The notes below the pieces were generated by a model, which saw only the letters and a program-made list of their open reading frames with translations, was not told the DNA's origin and searched no databases. From positions 291,001 through 355,000 of the forward strand of contig JADJNF010000010.1 in assembly GCA_016714445.1 (NCBI GenBank): a DNA stretch of 64,000 bases, read 5' to 3'. The stretch is from Saprospiraceae bacterium. GTDB taxonomy: Bacteria; Bacteroidota; Bacteroidia; Chitinophagales; Saprospiraceae. Position 1 is the stretch's first letter. Every line of letters starts with the position of its first letter. Of this stretch, positions 34,164 through 44,006 are shown one piece after another. Made by a program: the position numbers and the translations under genes.

Positions 34164-35501
34164 TTATTTTAGAAACTCCAGAATAGCTGCCGCTCCATCT
34201 TTTCCTGCCTGTACTGCGTCAACTACTTCTTTGCCTCCGTTTACACAATCACCACCAGCGAAAACTCCATTCACATTGGTGACAGCTTTGTCATTTATCA
34301 CTACTTTGCCTTTATTTTCGTTTAATTTATTATATTTTACAAGATGTTCATAAGGCATTTGCCCTGCTGCTTTTATCACCATATCTACCTCTAAAGTCAT
34401 GGTCTCTCCGGTACTTACAGGACTTCTTCTGCCGCTACTATCTGCTGGACCAAGCTGCATGATTTCGCACACCAAATGACTTACCTTTCCTTCCCGTCCA
34501 ACTATTTCTTTGGGTGAAGCCAGCCAGATAATGCGGCATCCATCCAGTTTGGCAATATTCAGTTCGTGCTCTGTGCAAGGCATTTCTTCCTGGGTTCTCC
34601 GGTATACTAAAGTTACTTCTTTTGCACCCAGTCTTTTAGCTTGTGTCGCTGCATCTATCGCCGTCATACCCATACCAATTACCGCTACTTTATCACCGAC
34701 AGCAATAGATGACAGTTCATTGGAGCGCAGGTCATATATAAAAGATATGGCATCTTCTACACCTTCCAGCTCTTCACCCGATATATCCAATTGTCTGGCT
34801 AATCCAATGCCAAAAGCCAGATAAACCGCATCATATTCTGCTTGTAAAGCATCAAGAAGTAAATTTTTGCCCAGTTCATGATTGTATTTTATTTCGATAC
34901 CGCCAATGGAAGTAATGTAATTGACTTCATCTTCACAAAATTGGGGAGTTACTTTATACGCTGCTATGCCATACGTCATCAAACCACCTCCCTTGCTTTC
35001 CTTTTCATAAATGGTCACATCTATTCCTTCTCTGCTCAACATATGTGCACAACTCAATCCGGCAGGACCGGCACCAATGATGGCTACCTTTTTACCTGAA
35101 GTTGGTTTTCTGGAGAATAATTGCCATTGATTTTCAATTGCTATTTCTGTCGAATATCTTTGAAGTTTGGCTATTTGAATAGGTTTTTCATGCATCAGAT
35201 TGTACACACAAGCGCCTTCACACAACTTTTCTACCGGACAAACCTTGCTGCAGCCTGCACCCATAATATTGGATGATAAAATGGTATGCGCCGATCCCTT
35301 TATGTTTTCTGTAGCAATTTGCTTGATAAATTTAGGAACATCTATAGAAGTGGGACAAGACTTCATACAAGGCGCATCGTAACAAAACAGGCAACGATTG
35401 GCTTCGATAACAGCTGCATCAAACGTTTCAAATGGCGGATGAATATCCGTAAAATATTCGCTGTACTGATGTGTTTCAAGACGATTGTTTTTTAAAGCCA
35501 T
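34164..35501 (-). CDS. preT: NAD-dependent dihydropyrimidine dehydrogenase, PreT subunit
   Basis: The 445-residue flavoprotein feeds electrons to PreA. The N-terminal Fe-S region has CLFCYDAPCMKSCP and CSKVCPVEKLCEGAC. The FAD-binding motif IIGAGPAGLSCA is at about 140 and the NAD(P) motif VAVIGMGMTAIDAA at about 270. The C-terminal FAD contact AGGDCVNGGKEVV is present. It lies between the ureidopropionase and preA genes with short spacers. Glutamate-synthase small-subunit relatives look similar, but the adjacent preA decides the assignment. Confidence 0.92.
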   Translation of the reverse strand: MALKNNRLETHQYSEYFTDIHPPFETFDAAVIEANRCLFCYDAPCMKSCPTSIDVPKFIKQIATENIKGSAHTILSSNIMGAGCSKVCPVEKLCEGACVYNLMHEKPIQIAKLQRYSTEIAIENQWQLFSRKPTSGKKVAIIGAGPAGLSCAHMLSREGIDVTIYEKESKGGGLMTYGIAAYKVTPQFCEDEVNYITSIGGIEIKYNHELGKNLLLDALQAEYDAVYLAFGIGLARQLDISGEELEGVEDAISFIYDLRSNELSSIAVGDKVAVIGMGMTAIDAATQAKRLGAKEVTLVYRRTQEEMPCTEHELNIAKLDGCRIIWLASPKEIVGREGKVSHLVCEIMQLGPADSSGRRSPVSTGETMTLEVDMVIKAAGQMPYEHLVKYNKLNENKGKVVINDKAVTNVNGVFAGGDCVNGGKEVVDAVQAGKDGAAAILEFLK

Positions 35502-35539
35502 ACATTTGGGTTTTTAGACTTTTTATTAAAAGCAATAAT

Positions 35540-36406
35540 TTACGGAGCTACAATTTCATCATAAGACTCAGGTCGTCGGTCTCGGTAAAACTGCCATTTG
35601 CTTCTCACTTCAGTTATCAGGTCCAGATCAAACTCGCAAACCAGTAATTCGTCTTTATCTTCTGAAGCACAGGCAAGGATTTGGCCTAATGGATTAACGA
35701 AATAGGAGCTGCCATAAAAATGTCCTAAATTCCATGGTTTTTCAGTGCCTACCCTATTGATACATCCCATAAAATAGGCATTCGCTACAGCATGAGCAGG
35801 CTGCTCCAGTTTCCAGATATATTGTGATTGCCCAACAGTGGTTGCAGATGGATTATATACTATCTCCGCGCCATTCAATCCAAGACACCTTGCTCCTTCC
35901 GGAAAATGTCTGTCATAACAGATATAAATACCAATTTTTGCATATTTGGTCTGAAATACAGGATAACCCAGATTACCAGGCTTGAAGAAAAATTTTTCCC
36001 AAAATCCACCCGTTTGGGGAATGTGATTTTTTCGATATTTGCCCAGATAAGTTCCATCAGCATCAATCACAGCGGCAGTATTATAATATACGCCGGTCTG
36101 CTCTTTTTCATATACCGGTACGATCATGACCATATTATATTTTTTAGCATACTCCTGCATACGTTCTGTAGTGGGGCCGGGAACTGATTCTGCGGAAGCA
36201 TACCAGGCACTATCCTGCCCAGGACAGAAATATGGTGTATTGAATATCTCCTGAAAACAAAGAATCTGTACCCCCTGTCTCCCTGCTTCCTCAATATATG
36301 GAATATGTTTTTGCACCATAGCTTCCTTGATTTCTTCTATGGTTCCTTCGCCTTCGGTTTTTGCGAGACTGAGTTGGATGAGGCCTGATTTAATTATTCT
36401 TGACAT
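35540..36406 (-). CDS. beta-ureidopropionase-type nitrilase-superfamily amidohydrolase
   Basis: This 288-residue nitrilase-superfamily enzyme has the full Glu-Lys-Cys triad: FQEIFNT (Glu), KYRKNHIP (Lys) and ICYDRHFPE (Cys). In this operon it should hydrolyse N-carbamoyl-beta-alanine (and its methyl homologue) to beta-alanine (or beta-aminoisobutyrate), CO2 and ammonia. N-carbamoylputrescine amidases are close relatives, so the assignment relies on the neighbours. The 154-base gap upstream is longer than others in the operon and contains short direct repeats. Confidence 0.88.
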   Translation of the reverse strand: MSRIIKSGLIQLSLAKTEGEGTIEEIKEAMVQKHIPYIEEAGRQGVQILCFQEIFNTPYFCPGQDSAWYASAESVPGPTTERMQEYAKKYNMVMIVPVYEKEQTGVYYNTAAVIDADGTYLGKYRKNHIPQTGGFWEKFFFKPGNLGYPVFQTKYAKIGIYICYDRHFPEGARCLGLNGAEIVYNPSATTVGQSQYIWKLEQPAHAVANAYFMGCINRVGTEKPWNLGHFYGSSYFVNPLGQILACASEDKDELLVCEFDLDLITEVRSKWQFYRDRRPESYDEIVAP

Positions 36407-36413
36407 ATTTTAT

Positions 36414-36467
36414 TAGTTATGAGTTATAAGATAAAAGATATGAGTTATGAGTTAAGAGATGAGTTAT
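36414..36467. repeat. short AT-rich direct repeats (GAGTTAT-type)
   Basis: The words GAGTTAT and GAGTTAAG recur at about 7-22 base intervals, separated by AAGAT-type words. They lie in the one wide gap of the pyrimidine operon. No promoter consensus could be placed with confidence. Confidence 0.4.
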
Positions 36468-36560
36468 TTGTGATTTGATATTCATATTTGCTCTTAGTTG
36501 GTGCCTGGTATCGATTTTTTTTTTGATACAACCCTATCATTACAACTTATGAGTTAATAT

Positions 36561-37943
36561 TCATATTTTGCCATTGACTTTATTTCTTCTTACAAATTGA
36601 CCGTACCCTTTGGATAGCTTACATTCATTGTTATCAATGGCCAATTTACCACGCAATAAAACTGTTTTTACTTTACCTTTGACTTCCCATCCTTCATACC
36701 CGCTATAATCGACATTCATATGATGCGTATTTACTGAAAGGGTATGGGTTTCATTTGGATCAAGTAAAAGGATATCTGCATCGCTGCCTACTGCAATGGT
36801 CCCTTTTTTAGGAAACATGCCAAATATTTTTGCCGCATTGGTACTACTCACTTCAACGTATTTATTCAAAGAAATCCTTCCTTTATTGACTCCCTCACTA
36901 AATAACAATTCCATCCTGTTTTCAATGGCCGGGTGTCCATTCGGAATTCTTGAAAAGTCGTCTTTCCCCATTAGTTTTTGTTCCCACTTGAACGGACAGT
37001 GGTCAGTGGCTACTACATTTACCAATCCCTGATTAATGCCGGCCCATAACGTGGCCTGATCTTTCTTTTCCCGTAGTGGTGGACTCATAACCCATTTGGC
37101 ACCTTCAAAATTATTTTCATAAAGTGAAGCATCCAGTATCAGGTATTGAATACAGGTTTCCACAAATACGTGCTGATTTCTTTTGGTTGCATTTCTGACC
37201 GCATTCAAAGCTCCTTCGCAGGTAAGGTGAACTATATAACCCGGACATCCTGTATAATTGGCCATATCCGCAAATCTGCCGCTGGCTTCAGCTTCAGTCA
37301 CTTCGGGTTGTGACAAATAGTGATATAAAGGTTCCAGTTTTCCTTCGTTCCTGTGTTTTGCAATCAGAAAATCAATCATGTCTCCATTGGTTGCATGTAC
37401 ATTGATCAAGCCTCCATGTTTTTTAACTTCATTCATCAGACCTATCATCTGACGATCATCAATCATGAGCGCACCTTTATATGCCATAAATGTTTTAAAA
37501 GATGTGATGCCCTCTTCTTCTATGAAGTGCTGGATTTCTTTTTTTGTATCTTCATTAAAATCTGTAACAGCCATATGGAAACTGTAATCGCCTACTGCAT
37601 TGTTGTCACTTCTCCCTTTCCATTCCGCCAAGGCTGATTGTAAACTTTTTCCCTGGGTTTGTAATATAAAATCTATCACCGTGGTCGTACCGCCGAATAA
37701 GGCAGCTCGGGTGCCGGTTTCATAATTGTCACTGCTGTATGTTCCCATAAAAGGCATATCCAGATGTACATGTGGATCGATACCTCCCGGCATAACCAAT
37801 AATCCCGAAGCATCGATAACCTGATCAGCTGCGAAAGAAAGATGCTGTCCGATGACCTTTATGGTTTCTCCTTCAATATAAATATCAGCTACATAATCAT
37901 CTGTTGCAGTTATTATCCTTCCGTTTTTAATTAAGATGCTCAT
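36561..37943 (-). CDS. hydA: dihydropyrimidinase (D-hydantoinase type)
   Basis: The 460-residue cyclic amidohydrolase opens dihydrouracil/dihydrothymine to N-carbamoyl-beta-amino acids. Metal-site motifs are visible: GGIDPHVHLDMP (HxH), SFKTFMAYKG (the Lys carboxylated in active enzymes), LINVHATNGD (His), YIVHLTCEGA (His) and ATDHCPF (Asp). Length fits the family. It starts seven bases after the transporter stop and precedes the ureidopropionase, in pathway order. Confidence 0.94.
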   Translation of the reverse strand: MSILIKNGRIITATDDYVADIYIEGETIKVIGQHLSFAADQVIDASGLLVMPGGIDPHVHLDMPFMGTYSSDNYETGTRAALFGGTTTVIDFILQTQGKSLQSALAEWKGRSDNNAVGDYSFHMAVTDFNEDTKKEIQHFIEEEGITSFKTFMAYKGALMIDDRQMIGLMNEVKKHGGLINVHATNGDMIDFLIAKHRNEGKLEPLYHYLSQPEVTEAEASGRFADMANYTGCPGYIVHLTCEGALNAVRNATKRNQHVFVETCIQYLILDASLYENNFEGAKWVMSPPLREKKDQATLWAGINQGLVNVVATDHCPFKWEQKLMGKDDFSRIPNGHPAIENRMELLFSEGVNKGRISLNKYVEVSSTNAAKIFGMFPKKGTIAVGSDADILLLDPNETHTLSVNTHHMNVDYSGYEGWEVKGKVKTVLLRGKLAIDNNECKLSKGYGQFVRRNKVNGKI

Positions 37944-37950
37944 AATAATT

Positions 37951-39405
37951 TTACTTTTTATCCTTCATAAATAACCAATACACCCAGCCACTTAGTCCAA
38001 ATCCAACAAACCAGGCGTAGTGGTAAAGACCTGTTATCCACGTAGGAAACACATCTTTACTCATCAACCCTATCGTCATTAAAAATCCCGGAATATTAGG
38101 CAGTATGCCAATGATAAGTGCTGCGATAGCATGTGGATTAAATCCTTTAGTAAAGCTATACCTACCTTTACTATCGTACAAATCATCCAGAATCAGTGTC
38201 TGATTTCTGATAAAGTAATAATCAACTATCATAATGCCTCCCACGGGACCAAGTAGGCTTGAGTAACCAACCAGCCAGGTAAAAATATACCCTGACGGAT
38301 CAGCAATTAATTTCCATGGAAAAATCATCATACCTATAAGCCCTGTGATGTATCCTCCTTTTCTGAAATCTATTTTTGAAGGCATTAGGTTGGCAAAATC
38401 ATTGGCTGGACTGACTATATTAGCCGCTATATTTGTAGCTAATGTGGATATCGCCACTGCAATCATGGCAAAACTGACCAACATTTTACTATCAAATTTT
38501 CCGGCCAGAACAACAGGGTCCCAAATCGTGGTGCCAAATACAATCGTGGTTGCCGAAGTAACTACTACACCTACAAATGCAAAAAGTGTCATAGACGTAG
38601 GAAGCCCGAATATCTGACCTTTTATTTGCGCATCCTGAGATACCGCATAACGGGTAAAGTCGGGTATATTGAGAGATAGGGTTGCCCAAAAACCAACCAT
38701 TCCTGTCAGTGCTGGAAAAAAGAATGCAAAAAATTCTGCTGTATTTGCAAATTTTGATGGTGTGGCCAATATCGGGCCCAATCCTTTGGCAGCTAAGATA
38801 GCCCATGCCAAAAGAGCCAAAGCAGCTACAGGCAGGAAAATTGCTTTAAAAATCAATAACTTTCTGATACTTTCCACTCCCAAATAAACAACATACATAT
38901 TGAGTAACCAAAACAGCAAAAAACATATTGCCGGACCGGTCTGTAAACTCCAGGAATCCGGGAATACCTGTGGCAACGTTTCCAAAGCCGGGAACCATAA
39001 ACGCATCATTTGATATAATGCAAAGCCGCCGATCCATGTTTGGATACCAAACCAGCCGCAAGCCACAATGGCTCGCAATAGAGCAGGAATATTTGCCCCT
39101 TTTGTGCCAAAACTGGATCTCGCAAATACAGGAAAGGGAATGCCATATTTCGCTCCGGCATGACCATTTAATATCATGGGTATCAAAACGATGGTATTTC
39201 CCAAAAAGATAGTAAATATAGCCTGCCACCAATTCATGCCGCCATCGATCAATGAACTTGACAACATATAAGTCGGAATACATAGGCTCATCCCAATCCA
39301 GAGCGCCGCATAATTCCAGGTTGTCCAGCTTCTCTCGCTCTGTGGAACAGGTGCCAGATCTTCGTTGTATAAGTCAACATTGGTGGTATTCAGATTTTCA
39401 GACAT
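37951..39405 (-). CDS. NCS1-family nucleobase:cation symporter
   Basis: The 484-residue integral membrane protein has about twelve hydrophobic segments. Its N-terminal region WTTWNYAALWIGMSLCIP and the downstream FPVFARSSFGTKGANIPALLRA are typical of NCS1 (uracil/allantoin/hydantoin) permeases. In this operon uracil, thymine or a dihydropyrimidine is the likely substrate. It lies 16 bases after the aminotransferase gene and seven before dihydropyrimidinase. Confidence 0.92.
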   Translation of the reverse strand: MSENLNTTNVDLYNEDLAPVPQSERSWTTWNYAALWIGMSLCIPTYMLSSSLIDGGMNWWQAIFTIFLGNTIVLIPMILNGHAGAKYGIPFPVFARSSFGTKGANIPALLRAIVACGWFGIQTWIGGFALYQMMRLWFPALETLPQVFPDSWSLQTGPAICFLLFWLLNMYVVYLGVESIRKLLIFKAIFLPVAALALLAWAILAAKGLGPILATPSKFANTAEFFAFFFPALTGMVGFWATLSLNIPDFTRYAVSQDAQIKGQIFGLPTSMTLFAFVGVVVTSATTIVFGTTIWDPVVLAGKFDSKMLVSFAMIAVAISTLATNIAANIVSPANDFANLMPSKIDFRKGGYITGLIGMMIFPWKLIADPSGYIFTWLVGYSSLLGPVGGIMIVDYYFIRNQTLILDDLYDSKGRYSFTKGFNPHAIAALIIGILPNIPGFLMTIGLMSKDVFPTWITGLYHYAWFVGFGLSGWVYWLFMKDKK

Positions 39406-39421
39406 TTATTTTATATTACTT

Positions 39422-40771
39422 TTAATCTGAAACCGCTTCATCGGCGATAAAAAGTGCCTGACTGATGATGTCCAGTCCTTCATCAATCTGAGCTTTGGTC
39501 ACTATCAATGGCGGAGCAATAAATATATAAGACCAACGTACAAAAGTGTACATTCCGAGCGCTTTAATTTTGGCGGCTACTTTATTCATGACCACCATTT
39601 CATCAGGTTTTGCATTAAACGGCGCAAAAGGTTCTTTAGTTGTTCTGCTTTTCACCAATTCAAGACAACCCAGTAAACCCGTATTTCGCCAATCACCGAT
39701 AGAAGGATGTATTTTTTTAAGATCTTCTATCCTGGCATCAAGATAGTTTCCCATAGCTGCTGCATTTTCAATCAATCCATCATCTTCGTAAATTTTGATC
39801 GTTTCTAAAGCTGCTGCACATGCGACCGGATGAGACGAGTAGGTAAGACCGATAGCCAGTACCACATCATCAAATTTAGCAGCAATTCTGTCTGTAAGCA
39901 TCAGGCAACCGAATGGCAGATAACCACAGGTCAATCCTTTGGCCATACAAATCATGTCCGGAATAATGTCATGATGCTGAAATCCAAACCATTTGCCGGT
40001 CCTGCCAAAACCACTCATCACTTCATCCATGATAAGGAGTATGCCGTGTATATCACAAAGTGCGCGTACCGCTTTCAGATAGCCGACCGGATACTTCAGA
40101 CAGCCTGACGAGCCACTTTCTCCTTCCAATAAAATCGCTGCAATATTTCCCGGACCTTCATAAGATATAATCCGTTCAAGAGCAGCCACCTGTTCCTTCA
40201 GAAAGTTATCATCGCCATACTCCCATCTGTAGGCAATAGGAATGTCAAAGTGTACAAAATTAGGCGCCTGCTGACTGTCTACAGGAAGTTTTCTGGGATC
40301 ACCACTTGCAGTCATGGCACCATTGCTTGATCCATGATAGGATTGATATCTGGTCAGGATTTTGTGCCTTCCTGTATACAAACGGGCTACTTTGATGGCA
40401 TTTTCAATCGAAGTGGCTCCGCATAATGTAAAAAATGCTTTGTTCAGGTCTCCCGGACATATTTCAGCCAGTTTTTTGCCCAAATCGCCGCGAACTTTGG
40501 TCACACATGAAGGCGATACATAGGCCACCTGTTGCATTTGTTTTACAACAGCATCTGTCACACGCTGATTACCATGCCCGATATTGACATTCATCAATCC
40601 ACTGCTGAAATCAATGATCCTGTTTCCATCATAATCGTAGAGGTACACGCCTTCAGCCCTTTCTATGACTAACGGAGAAAGACCCTTTTGTTTGCTCCAG
40701 GAAAATAAAGTATAATCAAAATTATCCTGCAGAATTTCCTGAGATTGCGTTAAAGTGGCTGAGTTCATCAT
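39422..40771 (-). CDS. class III aminotransferase, probably beta-alanine/beta-aminoisobutyrate:pyruvate transaminase
   Basis: I chose the ATG at 40769-40771, giving 449 residues; the longer frame begins with a TTG, and another ATG is one codon downstream. PLP-enzyme features: ATSIENAIKVARLYTGRHKI, LIMDEVMSGFGRTGKW (Asp contacting the pyridine N), and the Schiff-base Lys in MICMAKGLTCGYLP. In this operon it should convert beta-alanine to malonate semialdehyde and beta-aminoisobutyrate to methylmalonate semialdehyde. Other omega-amino donors are possible. Confidence 0.88.
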   Translation of the reverse strand: MMNSATLTQSQEILQDNFDYTLFSWSKQKGLSPLVIERAEGVYLYDYDGNRIIDFSSGLMNVNIGHGNQRVTDAVVKQMQQVAYVSPSCVTKVRGDLGKKLAEICPGDLNKAFFTLCGATSIENAIKVARLYTGRHKILTRYQSYHGSSNGAMTASGDPRKLPVDSQQAPNFVHFDIPIAYRWEYGDDNFLKEQVAALERIISYEGPGNIAAILLEGESGSSGCLKYPVGYLKAVRALCDIHGILLIMDEVMSGFGRTGKWFGFQHHDIIPDMICMAKGLTCGYLPFGCLMLTDRIAAKFDDVVLAIGLTYSSHPVACAAALETIKIYEDDGLIENAAAMGNYLDARIEDLKKIHPSIGDWRNTGLLGCLELVKSRTTKEPFAPFNAKPDEMVVMNKVAAKIKALGMYTFVRWSYIFIAPPLIVTKAQIDEGLDIISQALFIADEAVSD

Positions 40772-40833
40772 GATCAATTTTAAAAATTCTAAATAGAAAA
40801 AGAATTACATTTACTAGCTTCGTTTGTAATGGA

Positions 40834-42291
40834 TCAACTCATCCAGTTTACACCTGCTTCTGCATTCCATTTGATAGTGCTCTTTTTAAGCTTTGTCCAG
40901 AATTCAATGGAACTTTTTCCTGTGATGTCACCTACCCCAAACTTACTCTCATTCCATCCGCCAAAACTGAATGGTTCTCTCGGCACGGGGACTCCTACAT
41001 TTACTCCTATCATACCAGCACTGGCGCGATCAATGATATATCTTGCCATTGCACCATTCTGGGTAAATACACTGGCTGCATTGCCATATGGATTGGCATT
41101 TTCTATTTCCAAAGCTTCATCTACGGTTTTTGTCCGCATAATAGATATCACGGGACCAAATATTTCTTCTTTCGCTACACTCATATCGGGAGTTACAAAA
41201 TCTATGACAGTCGGCCCTACGTATGTTCCTTTTTCTTTGCCGGGAACAGATGTATTTCGTCCATCCACTAATATTTTTGCGCCATCTTTTTCAGCATCTG
41301 ATATATATTGTTCTATTCGTTCCTGAGATGCTTTATTGATCACTGCACCCAGATTTACACCAGGCACAATTTTTCTCGCTTCATCACATATTTTAGCTAC
41401 TATATGGTCAATGTTTCCTACCCCAATCATGGCAGAAGCGGCCATACAACGCTGACCTGCACACCCAGACATGGAAGCGGCCACATTTTGAGCAGTCATG
41501 TCAGATATAGCATCGGGCAATACCATCAAATGATTTTTTGCTCCGCCGAGTGCCAGACATCTCTTATAGTTATGGGTGGCGCGTTGATATACTATTTTTG
41601 CTACTTTAGTAGATCCTACAAATGAAACTGCTTCGATATTCGGATGATCACAAATCGCCTCTACGATCCCAACATCTCCATGAACAATATTGAAAACACC
41701 ATCAGGCAATCCGGCTTCTTTCAACAACTCAGCCAACCTGCCACAGCTGAGTGGTACTTTTTCGGATGGTTTCATGATCATACAATTTCCGAGCGCAATC
41801 GCATTGGGTATGGTCCAGTTGGGTACCATAGATGGAAAATTAAAGGGTACAATGGATGCCACTACGCCTAGAGGTACATGTTCTGTTCTGCATTCTACGC
41901 CTCTGCTTACTTCCAGTAATTCTCCTGTGACCAATTGAGGCAGTGATGTGGCAAATTCAGTCAGTTCAATACATTTTTCTATTTCTGCCACTGATTCACT
42001 GTATGTTTTTCCATTCTCTTCACTACACAATTCTGCCAGCTCTCTAAGATGTTTTTCAAGCAGAACCTTATATCTAAAAAAAACCTGCACCCTTTCTTTT
42101 ATGGGTGTTTTACTCCAGGAAGGAAAAGCTGCCTGAGCTGCCGTAACAGCCTTGTCCAAATCAGCAGCAGACGACATTGGAACCCGTGAGAGTAGATTTC
42201 CATCTAATGGAGAAATGACATCCATTGTTTTTGATGTGGAGGAATCCACCCAACTACCATTAATATAATTCTGAATGACCGGATATTTCAT
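40834..42291 (-). CDS. mmsA: CoA-acylating (methyl)malonate-semialdehyde dehydrogenase
   Basis: The 485-residue aldehyde dehydrogenase family member has the MmsA signature: catalytic Cys in GCAGQRCMAASA (about 280), PFNFPSMVPNW, and EVSRGVECRTEHVPLGVVA, rather than the classic Glu general-base motif of hydrolytic ALDHs. It produces acetyl-CoA from malonate semialdehyde and propionyl-CoA from methylmalonate semialdehyde. It is the first gene of the operon, so the promoter should lie in the AT-rich 42292-42500 region. Confidence 0.93.
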   Translation of the reverse strand: MKYPVIQNYINGSWVDSSTSKTMDVISPLDGNLLSRVPMSSAADLDKAVTAAQAAFPSWSKTPIKERVQVFFRYKVLLEKHLRELAELCSEENGKTYSESVAEIEKCIELTEFATSLPQLVTGELLEVSRGVECRTEHVPLGVVASIVPFNFPSMVPNWTIPNAIALGNCMIMKPSEKVPLSCGRLAELLKEAGLPDGVFNIVHGDVGIVEAICDHPNIEAVSFVGSTKVAKIVYQRATHNYKRCLALGGAKNHLMVLPDAISDMTAQNVAASMSGCAGQRCMAASAMIGVGNIDHIVAKICDEARKIVPGVNLGAVINKASQERIEQYISDAEKDGAKILVDGRNTSVPGKEKGTYVGPTVIDFVTPDMSVAKEEIFGPVISIMRTKTVDEALEIENANPYGNAASVFTQNGAMARYIIDRASAGMIGVNVGVPVPREPFSFGGWNESKFGVGDITGKSSIEFWTKLKKSTIKWNAEAGVNWMS

Positions 42292-42713
42292 TTATTTTAT
42301 TTTTATAGAACGTATTTGCGAGATAATATGGTTTGACTTGATTAGATATATCGAATAAAAATAACATCTTTTTATCAATATACAACTTTTATACCGATTA
42401 TTTATTATGCGGAAAAATTTACGAACCGTTTTACCTACATGATAAACTATTAAAAAGTGATCGAGAAACAGCAAATTGTGAATATGGCATTTAATCCAAA
42501 TGGGAAATGAACATGGTTCTTTTTAAACTTAGTTAAGTTTATCAACCTGTTTATTCAATTGCCCCTATTAGGCTAATTATTTTATATTTTACGAAAAAAT
42601 TGACTTGAAGATTAAGAGACTCAGACAATTTGTCTTTTGTAAAAAAAAATGAATCTCTGCAGAAAAAATTTAAAATGGTTTTGAAAAAACAATAAGCTAA
42701 AAGCATATATTTA

Positions 42714-43835
42714 TTACCATGCTTTTTTCCTAAATGTACTATACAAAGGCAAAACCAAATAATAAATTACCAGCATAATATCCAACAATGGGAACAAAAA
42801 AAATAAATCAGTTCCATTCAGTTTTTTAAATATGTGGTATTGGAAGATCATCTGAAAAATCCATTTGAATATAATAATACTAATAAAAACTGGCCATGGC
42901 AAATAACCAAAAATTATGGAAAAAAAGATGATGATATAAAAACCGATTTGGCTCGATGCAAATATTCCCAATAGTAGTTGGTGTAAAATCGAATATCGGC
43001 TTGATGTGGAAATATGTCTGCTTTTCTGATGTAGAAATTCAAAAAAAGTAGTCTTGGCATCTGAATACATGAATGACGCATCATTCAGACAAACCGCCAC
43101 ATTGTTTTTAGTTGAACCTTCAGCTATCAGTAAGTCATCATCTCCGGATGGCAGGTCAAGATGTTTTTCAAATCCCTGAATGCTTTCAAAAAGAGATTTT
43201 CGATACATGAGATTTCTACCAACTCCCATATAAGTCATACCTGTAATGGCATATGAAAAATATTGCATGACAGTCATTATGGTTTCAAATCTCGAAAAGC
43301 GGTTCAACCAACCTCCCTTTTTATTCATTGGACCATAACCCAGTACTATTTCGATATCTTCCTTTTCAATCATTTTTTTTACCATTGATGATATCCATTC
43401 ACCACCAATTGGAATACAATCGGAATCTGTGAAGAGCAAAATATCATTTTTAGCTTCCCGGATTGCTTCAGATAAGGCGGCTTTTTTGCCAGGCCTGTTC
43501 AAATTTGCCGTCATTAATATGAGCCGATGATCATCCATTGATTTTAATATATCCGGACCATCATCGCTACTGAAATCATCTATTGCAATAACTTCAAAAT
43601 TATTGTATTGCTGTTTGAGTATTGCTTCTATTGTATGGTAAATCTGTACCCCGGCATTTTTATAACATACGATAATGGAAACCCCGGGTTGGTAGATAGC
43701 CGGATCAGAATGTAGTTCTTTTAAATGTTTAAAGGACAAATAAAACCAAACCCAATAGGAAAAAATAATACCCGTCAATAGAAATAAAATAATAAGTATT
43801 AGACTCATGTCGTAAAGGTAGAAACCTTTATCCAT
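42714..43835 (-). CDS. membrane-bound family 2 glycosyltransferase
   Basis: The 373-residue protein has an N-terminal membrane helix (about 10-30), a GT-A domain (PGVSIIVCYKNAG, then VIAIDDFSSDD, DXD-type LLFTDSDC), and three C-terminal hydrophobic segments (~280-365). The acceptor-site LDLPSGDDDLLIAEG (D-D motif) is present. Q-x-x-R-W is reduced to HQKSRHIS. It resembles inner-membrane GT2 enzymes that extend glycolipids or polysaccharides. It is monocistronic by position; the product is unknown. Confidence 0.88.
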   Translation of the reverse strand: MDKGFYLYDMSLILIILFLLTGIIFSYWVWFYLSFKHLKELHSDPAIYQPGVSIIVCYKNAGVQIYHTIEAILKQQYNNFEVIAIDDFSSDDGPDILKSMDDHRLILMTANLNRPGKKAALSEAIREAKNDILLFTDSDCIPIGGEWISSMVKKMIEKEDIEIVLGYGPMNKKGGWLNRFSRFETIMTVMQYFSYAITGMTYMGVGRNLMYRKSLFESIQGFEKHLDLPSGDDDLLIAEGSTKNNVAVCLNDASFMYSDAKTTFFEFLHQKSRHISTSSRYSILHQLLLGIFASSQIGFYIIIFFSIIFGYLPWPVFISIIIFKWIFQMIFQYHIFKKLNGTDLFFLFPLLDIMLVIYYLVLPLYSTFRKKAW

Positions 43836-44006
43836 TTATCAGACCATATTCTCAGGGATTACAAAAATCAGTTTATCCAACTAAATTTCTATAATACAAA
43901 TAAGAACTCTGAAATTGTGAAAAAATATAAAGCCATTCGACCATTCCTTTTCATAAACAGAAAAGAAAAATCATAGAAACATTATAAATATCAACCCTTA
44001 AAGTAA

